A program made the translations under genes and the position numbers. 40,864 nucleotides of DNA from an uncultured bacterium (lineage in GTDB: Bacteria > Cyanobacteriota > Vampirovibrionia > Gastranaerophilales > Gastranaerophilaceae), in NCBI GenBank assembly GCA_945833895.1, contig CAMAGQ010000001.1, positions 1 to 40,864 on the forward strand, given 5' to 3'. Below are positions 8,031 through 16,528 of the stretch, one piece after another. The stretch's first letter is position 1. The number at the start of each line of letters is the position of its first letter. A model generated the notes under the pieces. It searched no databases and was not told where the DNA came from. It was given only the letters and a program-made list of their open reading frames with translations.

Positions 8031-9272
8031 TTAATTTAATTTGAACAAACCTTCAAAAATTCCCTCAGAGTATGTCGGATGAGCGAAACAAACTTCTTTT
8101 AGCTTTGTTACGCTGATATCGTTCTGCATTGCGATAAGTACCTGCTGCAAGAGTGCTGATGCTTCTTTTGACACAATGTGAACTCCTGCAATTCTGTCTT
8201 CTTGTGATAATATCTTAATAAAACCGTCTGTTTCATTGTCACAGTGAGCCTTTCCAAGAGAAGAAATAAGCGTTACCGATTTTTGATAAGAACCTGCCCC
8301 TAAATCCTGTTCACGTTTCCCAACCCAGGCAATTTCAGGTGTGCCGTAGATAACAGAAGGTGTAAAGTCTTTTCGGAACGGAATATTTTCAACTGATTCA
8401 AGTGCTTGTTTTATTGCAAAATGTGCAAGTTGAATTTCGCCTGCAACATCGCCCAAATATTCAACCCCGTCAATTTTTTCTTGTTTTAAGTTAGGTGTTC
8501 TGCCTGTTGCAACAAGTATTTTATCGACATTCAAAACGCTGTCGTTTGATAGTGTAACCTGTTTCCCTTCAATATTTTTTACAGATGTATTTGTGTAGAA
8601 TGGGATTTTTGCGGTCTTAAAAATTCTTTCAATCCGTTTTGAAACCTCAACATCAGCAAGCGGAAGCAGATGTGGTGCAAGTTCGACAACAGTTGTGTTT
8701 ACCCCAAAATTTGACATAATTCTTGCCCATTCAAGTCCAATTGCTCCTGAGCCGACAATTAAAATGCTTTTAGGCAGTTCTTCGAGGTTTAAAATATCAT
8801 CAGAGGATATCAAAAATTTCCCGTCAAACTCCAATCCTTTGATTACTCTTGGACTTGAACCTGTTGCACAAATAATCTTTTTGCAGTTGTAAGTTTCATT
8901 GTTTGCGGAAATTTCATTGTTTGTAGAAATGGTTGCCTCAGATTTTACAACGGTAACTCCGACATTTTTTAGTGCTAATTCTATACCTTTACGCAACTTT
9001 TCGATAATTTGATTTTTCCTTAAAACGACTTTTTTGTAGTCAAGTTTTACGTCAGTTACCGAAATTCCTAACTCTTCGCTGTTTTTAATTTGTTTGTATA
9101 TTTCAGAGGAATGCAGGATGGCTTTAGTCGGAATGCAGCCTTTGTTAAGGCATACTCCGCCGATTTCATCTTTTTCGAATAAAACAACCTTTTGTCCTAT
9201 TGATGCGGCATGTAGTGCTGCTGTATATCCGGCAGGCCCTCCTCCGACAATTCCTAAATCAAATTCTTCCAT
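8031..9272 (-). CDS. lpdA: Dihydrolipoamide dehydrogenase-like flavoprotein
   Basis: A 413-aa class-I pyridine nucleotide-disulfide oxidoreductase. It has an FAD-binding GGGPAG (10-15), redox disulfide C41-x4-C46 in GGVCLNKGCIPTK, a second dinucleotide fold VGSGAIGLEWARIM and an FAD-contact ILVATGRTPN. The C-terminal H398-P-T-Y-S-E403 supplies the His-Glu acid/base pair. The sequence around the disulfide is lipoamide-dehydrogenase-like rather than glutathione- or mercuric-reductase-like. It is about 50 aa shorter than usual lipoamide dehydrogenases (about 460), mostly through shortened loops, as all key motifs are present. No E1/E2 or glycine-cleavage gene is nearby, so the complex it serves is unknown. 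It lies 10 nt downstream of alr, in probable operon. Confidence 0.88.
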   Translation of the reverse strand: MEEFDLGIVGGGPAGYTAALHAASIGQKVVLFEKDEIGGVCLNKGCIPTKAILHSSEIYKQIKNSEELGISVTDVKLDYKKVVLRKNQIIEKLRKGIELALKNVGVTVVKSEATISTNNEISANNETYNCKKIICATGSSPRVIKGLEFDGKFLISSDDILNLEELPKSILIVGSGAIGLEWARIMSNFGVNTTVVELAPHLLPLADVEVSKRIERIFKTAKIPFYTNTSVKNIEGKQVTLSNDSVLNVDKILVATGRTPNLKQEKIDGVEYLGDVAGEIQLAHFAIKQALESVENIPFRKDFTPSVIYGTPEIAWVGKREQDLGAGSYQKSVTLISSLGKAHCDNETDGFIKILSQEDRIAGVHIVSKEASALLQQVLIAMQNDISVTKLKEVCFAHPTYSEGIFEGLFKLN

Positions 9273-9282
9273 AATTTCCTTT

Positions 9283-10404
9283 TTATCTTGTATAAACTCG
9301 TGGTAGTCTTACTTTTAGACGGCAGGTGAGTTCATAATTTATTGTATTTAAAAGTTTTGCCCAAACATCAATCGAATGCTTTTCATCAAGCAGAGTAAGA
9401 ATGTCGCCGACGTCAACCTTTGCATCGGTAACATCAAACATCATCTGATCCATTGTAATATTGCCGACTTGCGGAACTTCAACACCGTTTACAACTCCCT
9501 TAATCTTGTTAGAAAGAAGTCTTGGCACACCGTCAGCATATCCGATTGGAATTGTTGCAATTTTTCTGTCGCCTTTTGCGGTGAAGGTATGACAATAACT
9601 TACACCCTCGCCGTTTCTTGCTGTGTGAATATTTACAATCCTGCCTTTTAGTGAAATAAGTTGCTTTAAATTTGGCTTATTAAAGTCAATTTCAGGAAAA
9701 TCAGGGTATAAACCGTACAAAGAAATCCCTATTCTTCGCATATTTGAATTTGGAACATCAAAACAAATACTGCCAGCGGTATTTAAAATATGCAACAACA
9801 AGCCCTCTGTGTTGCTGTTTTCAATAACGCTGTTCCATTTATTAATCTGTTCTTGAGTTTTGTCAAGTTCTTCCGCTGCTGCAAGGTGGGTGAAAATTCC
9901 CTGTAAATCAATGTTTTTAGAACTTTGAACTTCTTTTATAAATTCAACGGCATCTTCAACTCTGACCCCAATTCTATTCATGCCGGTATCAAGTTTTACG
10001 TGAACTTTAGGCTTTATTCCTGTTCTTTGATAAGCCTGTTCGCATGCTTTAATATGTTCTTTAGAAAAAATAGCAATACTTAAATTGTTCTTAACGGCAC
10101 TTTCAACTGCCCAAACAGGAACTGCACCAAGTACGAGAATTTCGCAATTTATGTTGGCATTTCGCAAATCAACACCTTCATCAATTGATGCAACGCCTAG
10201 CATGTCAATTCCTGATGCAAGAATTGTCGGAGCAAGCATAACCGCACCATGCCCGTAGGCATCCGCTTTTACAACTCCAAGAAGTTTTATACCCTGCGGT
10301 ATCTTTGATTTAATCTCTCTAATGTTGTTTTCAAGGTTTGAAACATTTATCTCTACCCAAGCATCTCTGTGAATATTTATGTTAGTTTGTCTTATATTTT
10401 TCAT
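9283..10404 (-). CDS. alr: Alanine racemase
   Basis: A 373-aa fold-type III PLP enzyme of standard length that makes D-alanine for peptidoglycan. The PLP lysine is K46 in VVKADAYGHG. The second catalytic base is Y270 in GEGVSYCHTF. The PLP-binding RRIGISLYG and the conserved IPIGYADGVPR and GNITMDQMM are present. GAGGA lies about 5 nt before the ATG. A TTGAAG-17 bp-TATACT promoter (10414-10442) ends so close that its start would fall in the ribosome site; this is unresolved. It heads a probable operon with the lipoamide-dehydrogenase-like gene. It is divergent from the permease gene at 10527, with 122 bp between them. Confidence 0.96.
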   Translation of the reverse strand: MKNIRQTNINIHRDAWVEINVSNLENNIREIKSKIPQGIKLLGVVKADAYGHGAVMLAPTILASGIDMLGVASIDEGVDLRNANINCEILVLGAVPVWAVESAVKNNLSIAIFSKEHIKACEQAYQRTGIKPKVHVKLDTGMNRIGVRVEDAVEFIKEVQSSKNIDLQGIFTHLAAAEELDKTQEQINKWNSVIENSNTEGLLLHILNTAGSICFDVPNSNMRRIGISLYGLYPDFPEIDFNKPNLKQLISLKGRIVNIHTARNGEGVSYCHTFTAKGDRKIATIPIGYADGVPRLLSNKIKGVVNGVEVPQVGNITMDQMMFDVTDAKVDVGDILTLLDEKHSIDVWAKLLNTINYELTCRLKVRLPRVYTR

Positions 10405-10526
10405 AGTATCCTCAGTATAGAATAAAATTTGAAATTCTTCAATTTGTAAAATAATTTTAAATCTCGGGCTTGTTGGTAAAATTGTGGTAAAATTTATTTA
10501 TAGCAGACAATATATAGGGAAGAATA

Positions 10527-11501
10527 ATGGAACAGTTTTTACCGCAATTCCAGGATATACTTGGGGTTCCTAAATTTTTAATAGAGCAAATAACAGTTTT
10601 GCCTGATTATATTAAACAGGCACTTATTGAGAGTTTATATTTTGTTATTCCGCTGTTTTTCCTCTATTTTGCCATAGAACTTCTTGAACGATTTTTCATG
10701 GCTCATATAAATATTCTGATAAAATTATTCAGAAAATTCGGAGCGTTTTTCGGTGTTGTGATTTCTACACTGCCCGAATGCGGTTTTTCGGTTATCGCAA
10801 GCACTTATTATTCAAGAAAACTTATTACACGCGGTACATTGATGGCTTTTTTGATTGCAACCTCGGATGAAGCTTACCCGCTTTTGTTTATGGACTTAGA
10901 AAAAACAAAGGTGTTAATTCCGTTGATTATTATAAAAATTGTTCTCGGGTTAATTGTTTGGGTTATCGTTGATTCCGCAATAATTTTCATGAAAAAGCCG
11001 ACAGAAGAAGTTAACGCCGTTAATATCGACTTGAATGAAACTGCGTGCTGTCACCATAAATTAAATTCTTATAAAGAGGTAGAAGTCGGCTGGGGGCATC
11101 CTGCCACTCATACCGTCAATATTCTGTTTTTTACGGCTCTGGCATTATCAATTTACTATTCTGCAGTAAACTATTTTGGAAGTTCTGAAAATCTTTCTGC
11201 TTTTTTGATGTATAACTCACCTTTACAAATTTTTTGCTGTGCAGTATTTGGTTTAATACCGAGTTGTGCGGCTTCTGTATTTTTGGCAGTTGCTTACGTT
11301 AAAGGTGCAATAAGTTTTGCTGGATTACTTGCGGGGCTTACGTCTACAACGGGTGTCGGTTTGCTTGCTCTGGTAACTAAAAGCAAAAAAAATGTTGATA
11401 ATTTGGTTATAACGTTAATCTTGTTTGCAGTCGCTTTTGTCGTCGGATTGACGGCGATAAAACTGCCTGTCCCTGTTGTGCCGTTATTCGCAACTAATTA
11501 A
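10527..11501 (+). CDS. ArsP_2-type putative metal-export permease, copy 1
   Basis: A 324-aa multi-spanning membrane protein that I place in the ArsP_2 group (putative 10-TM heavy-metal/arsenical exporters, sometimes labelled manganese transporters); substrate is not established. About eight to ten hydrophobic segments are visible. Conserved blocks are LPECGFSVIASTYYSR (82-97), ATSDEAYPLL (111-120) and, in the second half, GLIPSCAASVFLAVAYVKG. The repeated P-x-C-x-x-S-V marks an internal duplication. A cytoplasm-like loop carries CCHH (174-177), a plausible metal-binding site. GGGAAG provides the ribosome site. It is followed after 14 nt by a paralogue, suggesting a heterodimer or stepwise duplication. 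Confidence 0.8.
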   Translation: MEQFLPQFQDILGVPKFLIEQITVLPDYIKQALIESLYFVIPLFFLYFAIELLERFFMAHINILIKLFRKFGAFFGVVISTLPECGFSVIASTYYSRKLITRGTLMAFLIATSDEAYPLLFMDLEKTKVLIPLIIIKIVLGLIVWVIVDSAIIFMKKPTEEVNAVNIDLNETACCHHKLNSYKEVEVGWGHPATHTVNILFFTALALSIYYSAVNYFGSSENLSAFLMYNSPLQIFCCAVFGLIPSCAASVFLAVAYVKGAISFAGLLAGLTSTTGVGLLALVTKSKKNVDNLVITLILFAVAFVVGLTAIKLPVPVVPLFATN

Positions 11502-11515
11502 GAAAGAGTTTGGTT

Positions 11516-12508
11516 ATGAATTTTGATGTAATACTTTCACCGTTTAAATTTATATTTTCGTTACCGGAATATATTATTGAGCCGATAACTTTTTTGCCTG
11601 ATTTTTTGAAGGATGCTTTGATTGACAGTTTAAACCTTCTGCCGTTTTTATTCCTGATGTTTGTTTTCATCGAATGGATAGAAATATATTTTACAAAGAA
11701 AAAGCATCTGTTTGTATTTTTCATGAAAAAAATCGGGCCGTTATTCGGAAGTTTGTTTGCATCAATTCCTCAGTGCGGATTTTCGGTCATTGCAAGTACC
11801 CTGTACACAAGACGTATTTTAAGCCGCGGAACGTTGCTTTCTGTTTATCTTGCGACTTCTGATGAGGCTATTCCGATAATCATATCAGAACCAGCTAAAG
11901 CATATCTTGTATTACCAATTATTGTTATAAAGGTTCTTGTGGCAATAACTGCAGGGTATCTGGTTGATTTGTTGTTTAATTATAAAGCGAATGAACCTGC
12001 TCAATTGAATAAGGCTGATGTTCAATTACACGAAAAAGGCTGCTGCCACCATGATATTGCGGAAACTCCAAATGCAAAAGATTTGTGGATTCATCCGATA
12101 AAACATACTCTGAATATCTTTGCATTTATTTTAATAGTATCAATTGTGTTGGGATATGTTCTATCAATAGCGGGAACAGAAGAAAATCTTGCAAAATACT
12201 GTCTGATAAATTCGCCGTTACAGCCGTTTTTTGCTTCAATTCTTGGGTTAATTCCTAATTGTGCAATTTCTGTTGTGCTGACTTTGTTGTATTTAAAACA
12301 TACAATCAGTTTTGGTTCGCTCATCGCAGGATTATCTTCGGCAGGCGGTTTGGGGCTATTGATACTGTTAACACGTAACAACGACAAAAAAGATACGGCA
12401 ATTATTATTGCATTTCTTGTTGTAATAAGTTCTCTGATCGGAATAGTTATTCAAAATAACATTTTCAACATCAATCATATATTTACAATTCTTGGAATAA
12501 ATGTATAA
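11516..12508 (+). CDS. ArsP_2-type putative metal-export permease, copy 2
   Basis: A 330-aa paralogue of the preceding gene, aligning over its whole length. It has IPQCGFSVIASTLYTRR (84-100), ATSDEAIP (113-120), a CCHH loop motif in HEKGCCHHD, and the second-half GLIPNCAISVVLTLLYLKH. I chose the ATG at 11516, as AAGAAAGAG sits about 6 nt upstream; an in-frame TTG at 11510 would add two residues. The two copies differ in the residue after the first proline (PEC versus PQC), the loop between halves and the C terminus. Tandem arrangement and 14-nt spacing imply coexpression. Function as a metal or metalloid exporter is family-based inference. Confidence 0.8.
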   Translation: MNFDVILSPFKFIFSLPEYIIEPITFLPDFLKDALIDSLNLLPFLFLMFVFIEWIEIYFTKKKHLFVFFMKKIGPLFGSLFASIPQCGFSVIASTLYTRRILSRGTLLSVYLATSDEAIPIIISEPAKAYLVLPIIVIKVLVAITAGYLVDLLFNYKANEPAQLNKADVQLHEKGCCHHDIAETPNAKDLWIHPIKHTLNIFAFILIVSIVLGYVLSIAGTEENLAKYCLINSPLQPFFASILGLIPNCAISVVLTLLYLKHTISFGSLIAGLSSAGGLGLLILLTRNNDKKDTAIIIAFLVVISSLIGIVIQNNIFNINHIFTILGINV

Positions 12509-12509
12509 T
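12482..12509 (+). promoter_or_regulatory. Internal promoter for the TPR-glycosyltransferase gene
   Basis: TTTACA (12482-12487) and TATAAT (12504-12509) are 16 bp apart, inside the end of the second permease gene. Transcription would start near 12516, 10 nt before the ATG at 12526. The downstream genes may thus be expressed independently of the permeases. Confidence 0.5.
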
Positions 12510-12525
12510 CAAGAAGTAGGGCAGT

Positions 12526-14004
12526 ATGGAACAGTGTTCGGAAAAATTTAATAAGGCTTTTGAGGTTCATAAATCGGGTGATTTATCGGGTGCTTGCGAT
12601 TTGTATATGGAAATTCTTAAAACAGAACCGAACAACGCAGAAGTTTGGGATTTATTAGGAGTTGTACATTTTCAGCAGAATAACTTTTTAGAAGCCGAAA
12701 CTTGTATAAAAAAGGCAATTTCGCTTGAGCCTAGGGTGTATTATCTTGAAAATCTAGCAAAATTGTACCTTGAAAAAGGCGACTTTACCACATCAATTGC
12801 ACTTTATGAGGATATTTTAAAGTTACATAACACTTATGAAAACCTTTTTAATCTTGCAATGGCATATAAAAACGCACACTTCTGGAATAAGGCAAAAAGG
12901 GCTTACGAAAAGGCTTTAGAACTTAATCCAAACGGTTATGAATCATACTATAACCTTGCTTACCTTGCATTTAACGATAATGACCCGCATAAAGCGATTG
13001 AGTGCTATAAAAAAGTTCTTGAGATAAAACCTAACGACTGGGAAACGACGTATTTTCTCGGGTTAGCGTATATGCAGGTTAAAGATTATAAAAACGGTTT
13101 GAAAGCCTTTGAATCAAGGTTTTGTAAAAAAAGTGCCATACTTTCGCAAGAGAAACTTTATCCTGAATTGATGAAGGAAAAACCCGAGTGGAAAGGTGAA
13201 AGTCTTAAAGATAAGGTGCTGTTTACATATTATGAGGCGGGTTTTGGCGACTTGCTGATGTTTTACAGATATGTGCCGATATTGACCTCAATGTGCAAAA
13301 AACTTATAATTAAACCGCAAAGAGAACTGCTTCCGTTGTTTCGTGAAAACTCTTACGGGGCGGAGATTATAGAAAATTACGACTATAAAAAACAAATGTA
13401 TTTCGATTACCATCTGCCGTTTTTGAGCATTCCGAATGTCTTGCAGTTAGAAGGTGACAGTGTTTTTGTAAGTCACGACTGCGGGTATCTCAAAGCGAAT
13501 GCGGAAAAAGTCCGCTGCTACAAGGAAAAATATTGCAGCAATGACAAATTCAAAATCGGTATAAAATGGCAGGGAAACACGCATTATGACCTTGAAAGAG
13601 TTTTGCAGGTAGAAGATTTCTTTACTCTTTTTGAAATTCCGAACACTCAATTTTATTCGTTCCAAACTTTTGAAGGTTCAGAAGAAATTGATAAAATTAA
13701 AGAAAAATACGATATAGTAAATTTAGGTGAAACTTTTTCAGATTTTTCCGATACTGCCGGTGCTATTGAGAATATGGACTTGATAATTTCAAATGACAGT
13801 TCACTAATTCACCTTGCAGGTGCAATGAATAAGACTTCTTTTGTCCTTTTGCCTTATGTTTATAACTGGCGTTGGCATACAGATTTAAGTAAATGTGACT
13901 GGTACGATTGTGTTACGGTATTTAGGCAAAAAGAGTTTGGAAAGTGGAAAAGTATATTTGAAGATGTTAAAGCAAAACTTATTGAAATTAAGGATAAAAA
14001 ATAA
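12526..14004 (+). CDS. TPR protein fused to a GT9-like glycosyltransferase domain
   Basis: A 492-aa protein. Residues about 5-205 form five to six tetratricopeptide repeats, seen as spaced A-x-x-x-Y-x-K-A-L-x-x-x-P blocks (AKRAYEKALELNPN, AIECYKKVLEIKPN). Residues about 215-490 resemble the domain attached to TPRs in many bacterial GT9/heptosyltransferase-like proteins: IGIKWQGN, then an ENMDLIISNDSSLIHLAG block and LLPYVYNWRW, which correspond to the sugar-nucleotide side of GT-B folds. The usual D-T-x-x-x-H-L-A-G appears as D-S-S-L-I-H-L-A-G. No signal peptide is seen. Acceptor and sugar are unknown. The stop overlaps the next ATG by one base, implying translational coupling with the dehydrogenase. 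Confidence 0.85.
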   Translation: MEQCSEKFNKAFEVHKSGDLSGACDLYMEILKTEPNNAEVWDLLGVVHFQQNNFLEAETCIKKAISLEPRVYYLENLAKLYLEKGDFTTSIALYEDILKLHNTYENLFNLAMAYKNAHFWNKAKRAYEKALELNPNGYESYYNLAYLAFNDNDPHKAIECYKKVLEIKPNDWETTYFLGLAYMQVKDYKNGLKAFESRFCKKSAILSQEKLYPELMKEKPEWKGESLKDKVLFTYYEAGFGDLLMFYRYVPILTSMCKKLIIKPQRELLPLFRENSYGAEIIENYDYKKQMYFDYHLPFLSIPNVLQLEGDSVFVSHDCGYLKANAEKVRCYKEKYCSNDKFKIGIKWQGNTHYDLERVLQVEDFFTLFEIPNTQFYSFQTFEGSEEIDKIKEKYDIVNLGETFSDFSDTAGAIENMDLIISNDSSLIHLAGAMNKTSFVLLPYVYNWRWHTDLSKCDWYDCVTVFRQKEFGKWKSIFEDVKAKLIEIKDKK

Positions 14005-15050
14005 TGGTAAAAATGAAATCAATACAGTATTACGGACCAAAAGACATAAGATTTGAAGAAGTAACGGTTAAACCGCCCGAAGCGGGTGAAGTTACCGTCA
14101 AAATCATGTCGGCGTTGACTTGCGGAACTGACGTAAAAACCTACAGGCGAGGTCATCCTGTGTTGATAAAAGAAATTCCGTCAGGCTTTGGACATGAATT
14201 TTCGGGAATTGTTGAAAATGTCGGACGAGGTGTTGAAAACTTCCAAAAAGGCGATAGAGTTGTTGCGGCAAATTCTGCACCTTGCGGTGAGTGTTTTTAC
14301 TGCAAAAAAGGTGAGTATAATTTGTGCGAAAACCTTAATTTGCTTAACGGTGCTTATGCTCAATATATTACAGTGCCTGCAAGAATTGTTAAAAAGAACA
14401 TGCTTATATTGCCTGATGATTTGAGTTTTGATAAGGCTGCGTTTTGTGAACCTTTGGCAAATGTTGTTCACGGTGCAGAAAGAACGGGCATAAAAGCGGG
14501 TGATACCGTCGGAATTATCGGCATTGGACCGATAGGATTGATGTTTGCACGTATCGCTAAACTTATGGGAGCAAAAGTTATTGTAGCAGGACGAAATCCG
14601 ATTAAGTTGAAAATGGCTGATGAATTTGCTCACGCAGATGAAATAATTGATTTGAAAAAATATCCTGCTCCTGTGAAGATTTTCAAAGAGTTTTCAGAAG
14701 AAGGCAAAGGGCTTGATGTGGCGATTGAATGCGTTGGACTGCCTGAAATTTGGGAACAGATTTTTGATTGTGTAAGACCCGGTGGAACTGTTCACTTCTT
14801 TGGCGGCTGTAAATCAGGTTCTAAGGTTACTTTTGACACAACAAAAATGCACTACGGAGATTTAAAGTTGATGAGTGTTTTTCACCATACTCCGCAGTAT
14901 TTCAGAAAAGCACTTGAATATATTGCCTCAGGTGATGTTGAGGTCGAAAAACTCATAACTGACACTCTGCCGCTTGAAAAGGTAGAATTTGCTATGAATG
15001 AACATATTCAAGGTCGTGCGATTAAGTTTTTAATTCACCCGTGGGGTTAG
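14004..15050 (+). CDS. Zinc-dependent medium-chain alcohol/polyol dehydrogenase
   Basis: A 348-aa MDR-family NAD(P)-dependent dehydrogenase. Catalytic zinc ligands are C40 (CGTDVKTY), H64-E65 (GHEFSG) and a later Glu. The structural zinc site is C94-C97-C100-C108 (CGECFYCKKGEYNLC). The Rossmann motif is GIIGIGPIGLMFA. The sequence is closest in style to the sorbitol/threonine dehydrogenase branch. Substrate cannot be told from sequence. The start overlaps the upstream stop (TAATG), so it is coupled to the TPR-GT9 gene. An in-frame ATG three codons downstream is an alternative start. It is convergent with the phosphohexomutase gene, with 11 bp between stops. Confidence 0.9.
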   Translation: MVKMKSIQYYGPKDIRFEEVTVKPPEAGEVTVKIMSALTCGTDVKTYRRGHPVLIKEIPSGFGHEFSGIVENVGRGVENFQKGDRVVAANSAPCGECFYCKKGEYNLCENLNLLNGAYAQYITVPARIVKKNMLILPDDLSFDKAAFCEPLANVVHGAERTGIKAGDTVGIIGIGPIGLMFARIAKLMGAKVIVAGRNPIKLKMADEFAHADEIIDLKKYPAPVKIFKEFSEEGKGLDVAIECVGLPEIWEQIFDCVRPGGTVHFFGGCKSGSKVTFDTTKMHYGDLKLMSVFHHTPQYFRKALEYIASGDVEVEKLITDTLPLEKVEFAMNEHIQGRAIKFLIHPWG

Positions 15051-15061
15051 GCATTGCAAGG

Positions 15062-16486
15062 TTATGCTTTAGCCTTAACACAATCATCAAGGAATGATGT
15101 CATTGTGTTTTTGAAACGTTCGCACTCATCTTTTGTTAATGCTTCAAATCTGAGTGTAAACACAGGTTCTGTGTTGCTCTGTCTGATTAGTGCAAAACCG
15201 CCGTCAAAAACTATTCTCATGCCGTCTAAAGTGACGATTTCTTTTATTTCTGAGCCAAACATAGCAGGGTTGTTTTTAACTTCAGTTTTCATCGCTTCAA
15301 GAACTTCTTTTTTTAGATGGTTTGGACAAGGAAATCTTACTTCGTCGCTTGTAAATACTTGGTTGAACGGTTCTAACATGTTTTCAAGTTTGAAATTAGG
15401 GTTAAGTTTTTTAGTTTTTGCAACAATTTCAATCATTCGGCATCCCGCATAAATTGCATCATCAAACCCGTAATATCTGTCTTTGAAGAAAGTATGACCG
15501 CTCATTTCACCGCCCAGTACGGCTTTTGTTTCTTTCATTTTGTCCTTAATGTAGCCATGACCTGTTTTACACATTACAGCGTTTCCGCCGGATTTGTTGA
15601 TTGTGTCGTAAAGCACCTGAGAACATTTAACCTCGGAAACTACTGTCGGTTTTTGACCGATAATATCCATAGCGTAAATTAGGAGCAATTTGTCGCCTGT
15701 CAGCGGTTTTCCTTGAGAATCAACCACACCAATTCTATCACTGTCGCCATCGTATGCAATTCCTAAATCTGCACCGTTTTCAACTACGGTTTTAGAAAGT
15801 GTTTCAAGGGTTGATAATACGCTCGGATTTGGGTGGTGATTCGGAAATCTTCCGTCAGGTTCTGAGAATAATTCAATAACCTTACAGCCAAGTTGTTTGT
15901 ATAGTTGAGGCCCGACAATTCCGCCTGTTGCGTTTGCACTGTCGACAACAACGGTAATTCCTTCACCGATATTACCAAATGTTTTAACCTGTTCTGTGAT
16001 GTATTCATCAATAATTTTAGTTGAAAAATCGTAATCGCTCAAGTTTTCAGGAAGTTGTGTCCAATTTGCAAAAGTATCTTCCTTAACTTCTTTGATTTTT
16101 GCTTCGTTAAGAGTTTGACGGTTAAAGGTCATTTTCAAACCGTTATACTCGCTAGGGTTGTGACTTGCGGTTATAATCATTGCCCCGTCAAGGTTATGGG
16201 CAAATTCCGAATAGTACCCGATTGGGGTCGGTGCAAGTCCTAAATCTTCAATATATCCGACATTAACAGAGCAAAGCCCGTTGATTAATGCTTTTTTAAG
16301 GCTTGGTGAATGAAGTCTGGCATCCATACAAACACTGATTTTGAGGTCTTTTGCCTGTTTTCCTGTCTGTTTTTCAAGCCAGATTGTGTAACCCCTTCCG
16401 ATGTTATAAAATAATTCTTCTGTTATATCTTCCTGATAAATCCCTCTGATGTCGTTTTTACCAAATGCGTGTTCATATTTCTGCAT
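15062..16486 (-). CDS. Phosphomannomutase/phosphoglucomutase
   Basis: A 474-aa alpha-D-phosphohexomutase that interconverts hexose 6- and 1-phosphates. The phosphoserine is S108 in TASHNPSEYNG. The Mg site is DGDSDR (D246, D248, D250). The sugar-binding loop is GGEMSGH and the phosphate-binding loop at the C terminus is RQSNTEPVFTLR. This loop and the length fit the PMM/PGM (ManB/AlgC) subgroup rather than phosphoglucosamine mutase, which has GEQSGH and is about 450 aa. AGGAGAAG provides a good ribosome site. Its product would feed nucleotide sugars to glycosyltransferases such as those in this window; that link is inference. Confidence 0.93.
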   Translation of the reverse strand: MQKYEHAFGKNDIRGIYQEDITEELFYNIGRGYTIWLEKQTGKQAKDLKISVCMDARLHSPSLKKALINGLCSVNVGYIEDLGLAPTPIGYYSEFAHNLDGAMIITASHNPSEYNGLKMTFNRQTLNEAKIKEVKEDTFANWTQLPENLSDYDFSTKIIDEYITEQVKTFGNIGEGITVVVDSANATGGIVGPQLYKQLGCKVIELFSEPDGRFPNHHPNPSVLSTLETLSKTVVENGADLGIAYDGDSDRIGVVDSQGKPLTGDKLLLIYAMDIIGQKPTVVSEVKCSQVLYDTINKSGGNAVMCKTGHGYIKDKMKETKAVLGGEMSGHTFFKDRYYGFDDAIYAGCRMIEIVAKTKKLNPNFKLENMLEPFNQVFTSDEVRFPCPNHLKKEVLEAMKTEVKNNPAMFGSEIKEIVTLDGMRIVFDGGFALIRQSNTEPVFTLRFEALTKDECERFKNTMTSFLDDCVKAKA

Positions 16487-16488
16487 AA

Positions 16489-16517
16489 TTCACTTCTCCT
16501 AATATTTAGACTATAAT
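16489..16517 (+). promoter_or_regulatory. Promoter of the ABC permease gene, short or no leader
   Basis: TTCACT (16489-16494) and a perfect TATAAT (16512-16517) are 17 bp apart. The -10 box ends 11 nt before the ATG at 16529, leaving a leader of only about 5 nt and no Shine-Dalgarno. It overlaps the upstream region of the divergent phosphohexomutase gene. Confidence 0.5.
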
Positions 16518-16528
16518 TAAATCATATC

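Noticed and set aside
10414..10442. TTGAAG-17 bp-TATACT as alr promoter
   Set aside because: The spacing is ideal, but the start would fall inside the GAGGA ribosome site, so I could not decide whether it is used.
10405..10526. Metal riboswitch upstream of the ArsP_2-like genes
   Set aside because: The 122-bp divergent spacer is AT-rich and lacks the paired helices and conserved loops expected of a manganese (yybP-ykoY) riboswitch.
11494..11724. Minus-strand frame opposite the second permease
   Set aside because: It is a shadow of the well-supported permease gene.
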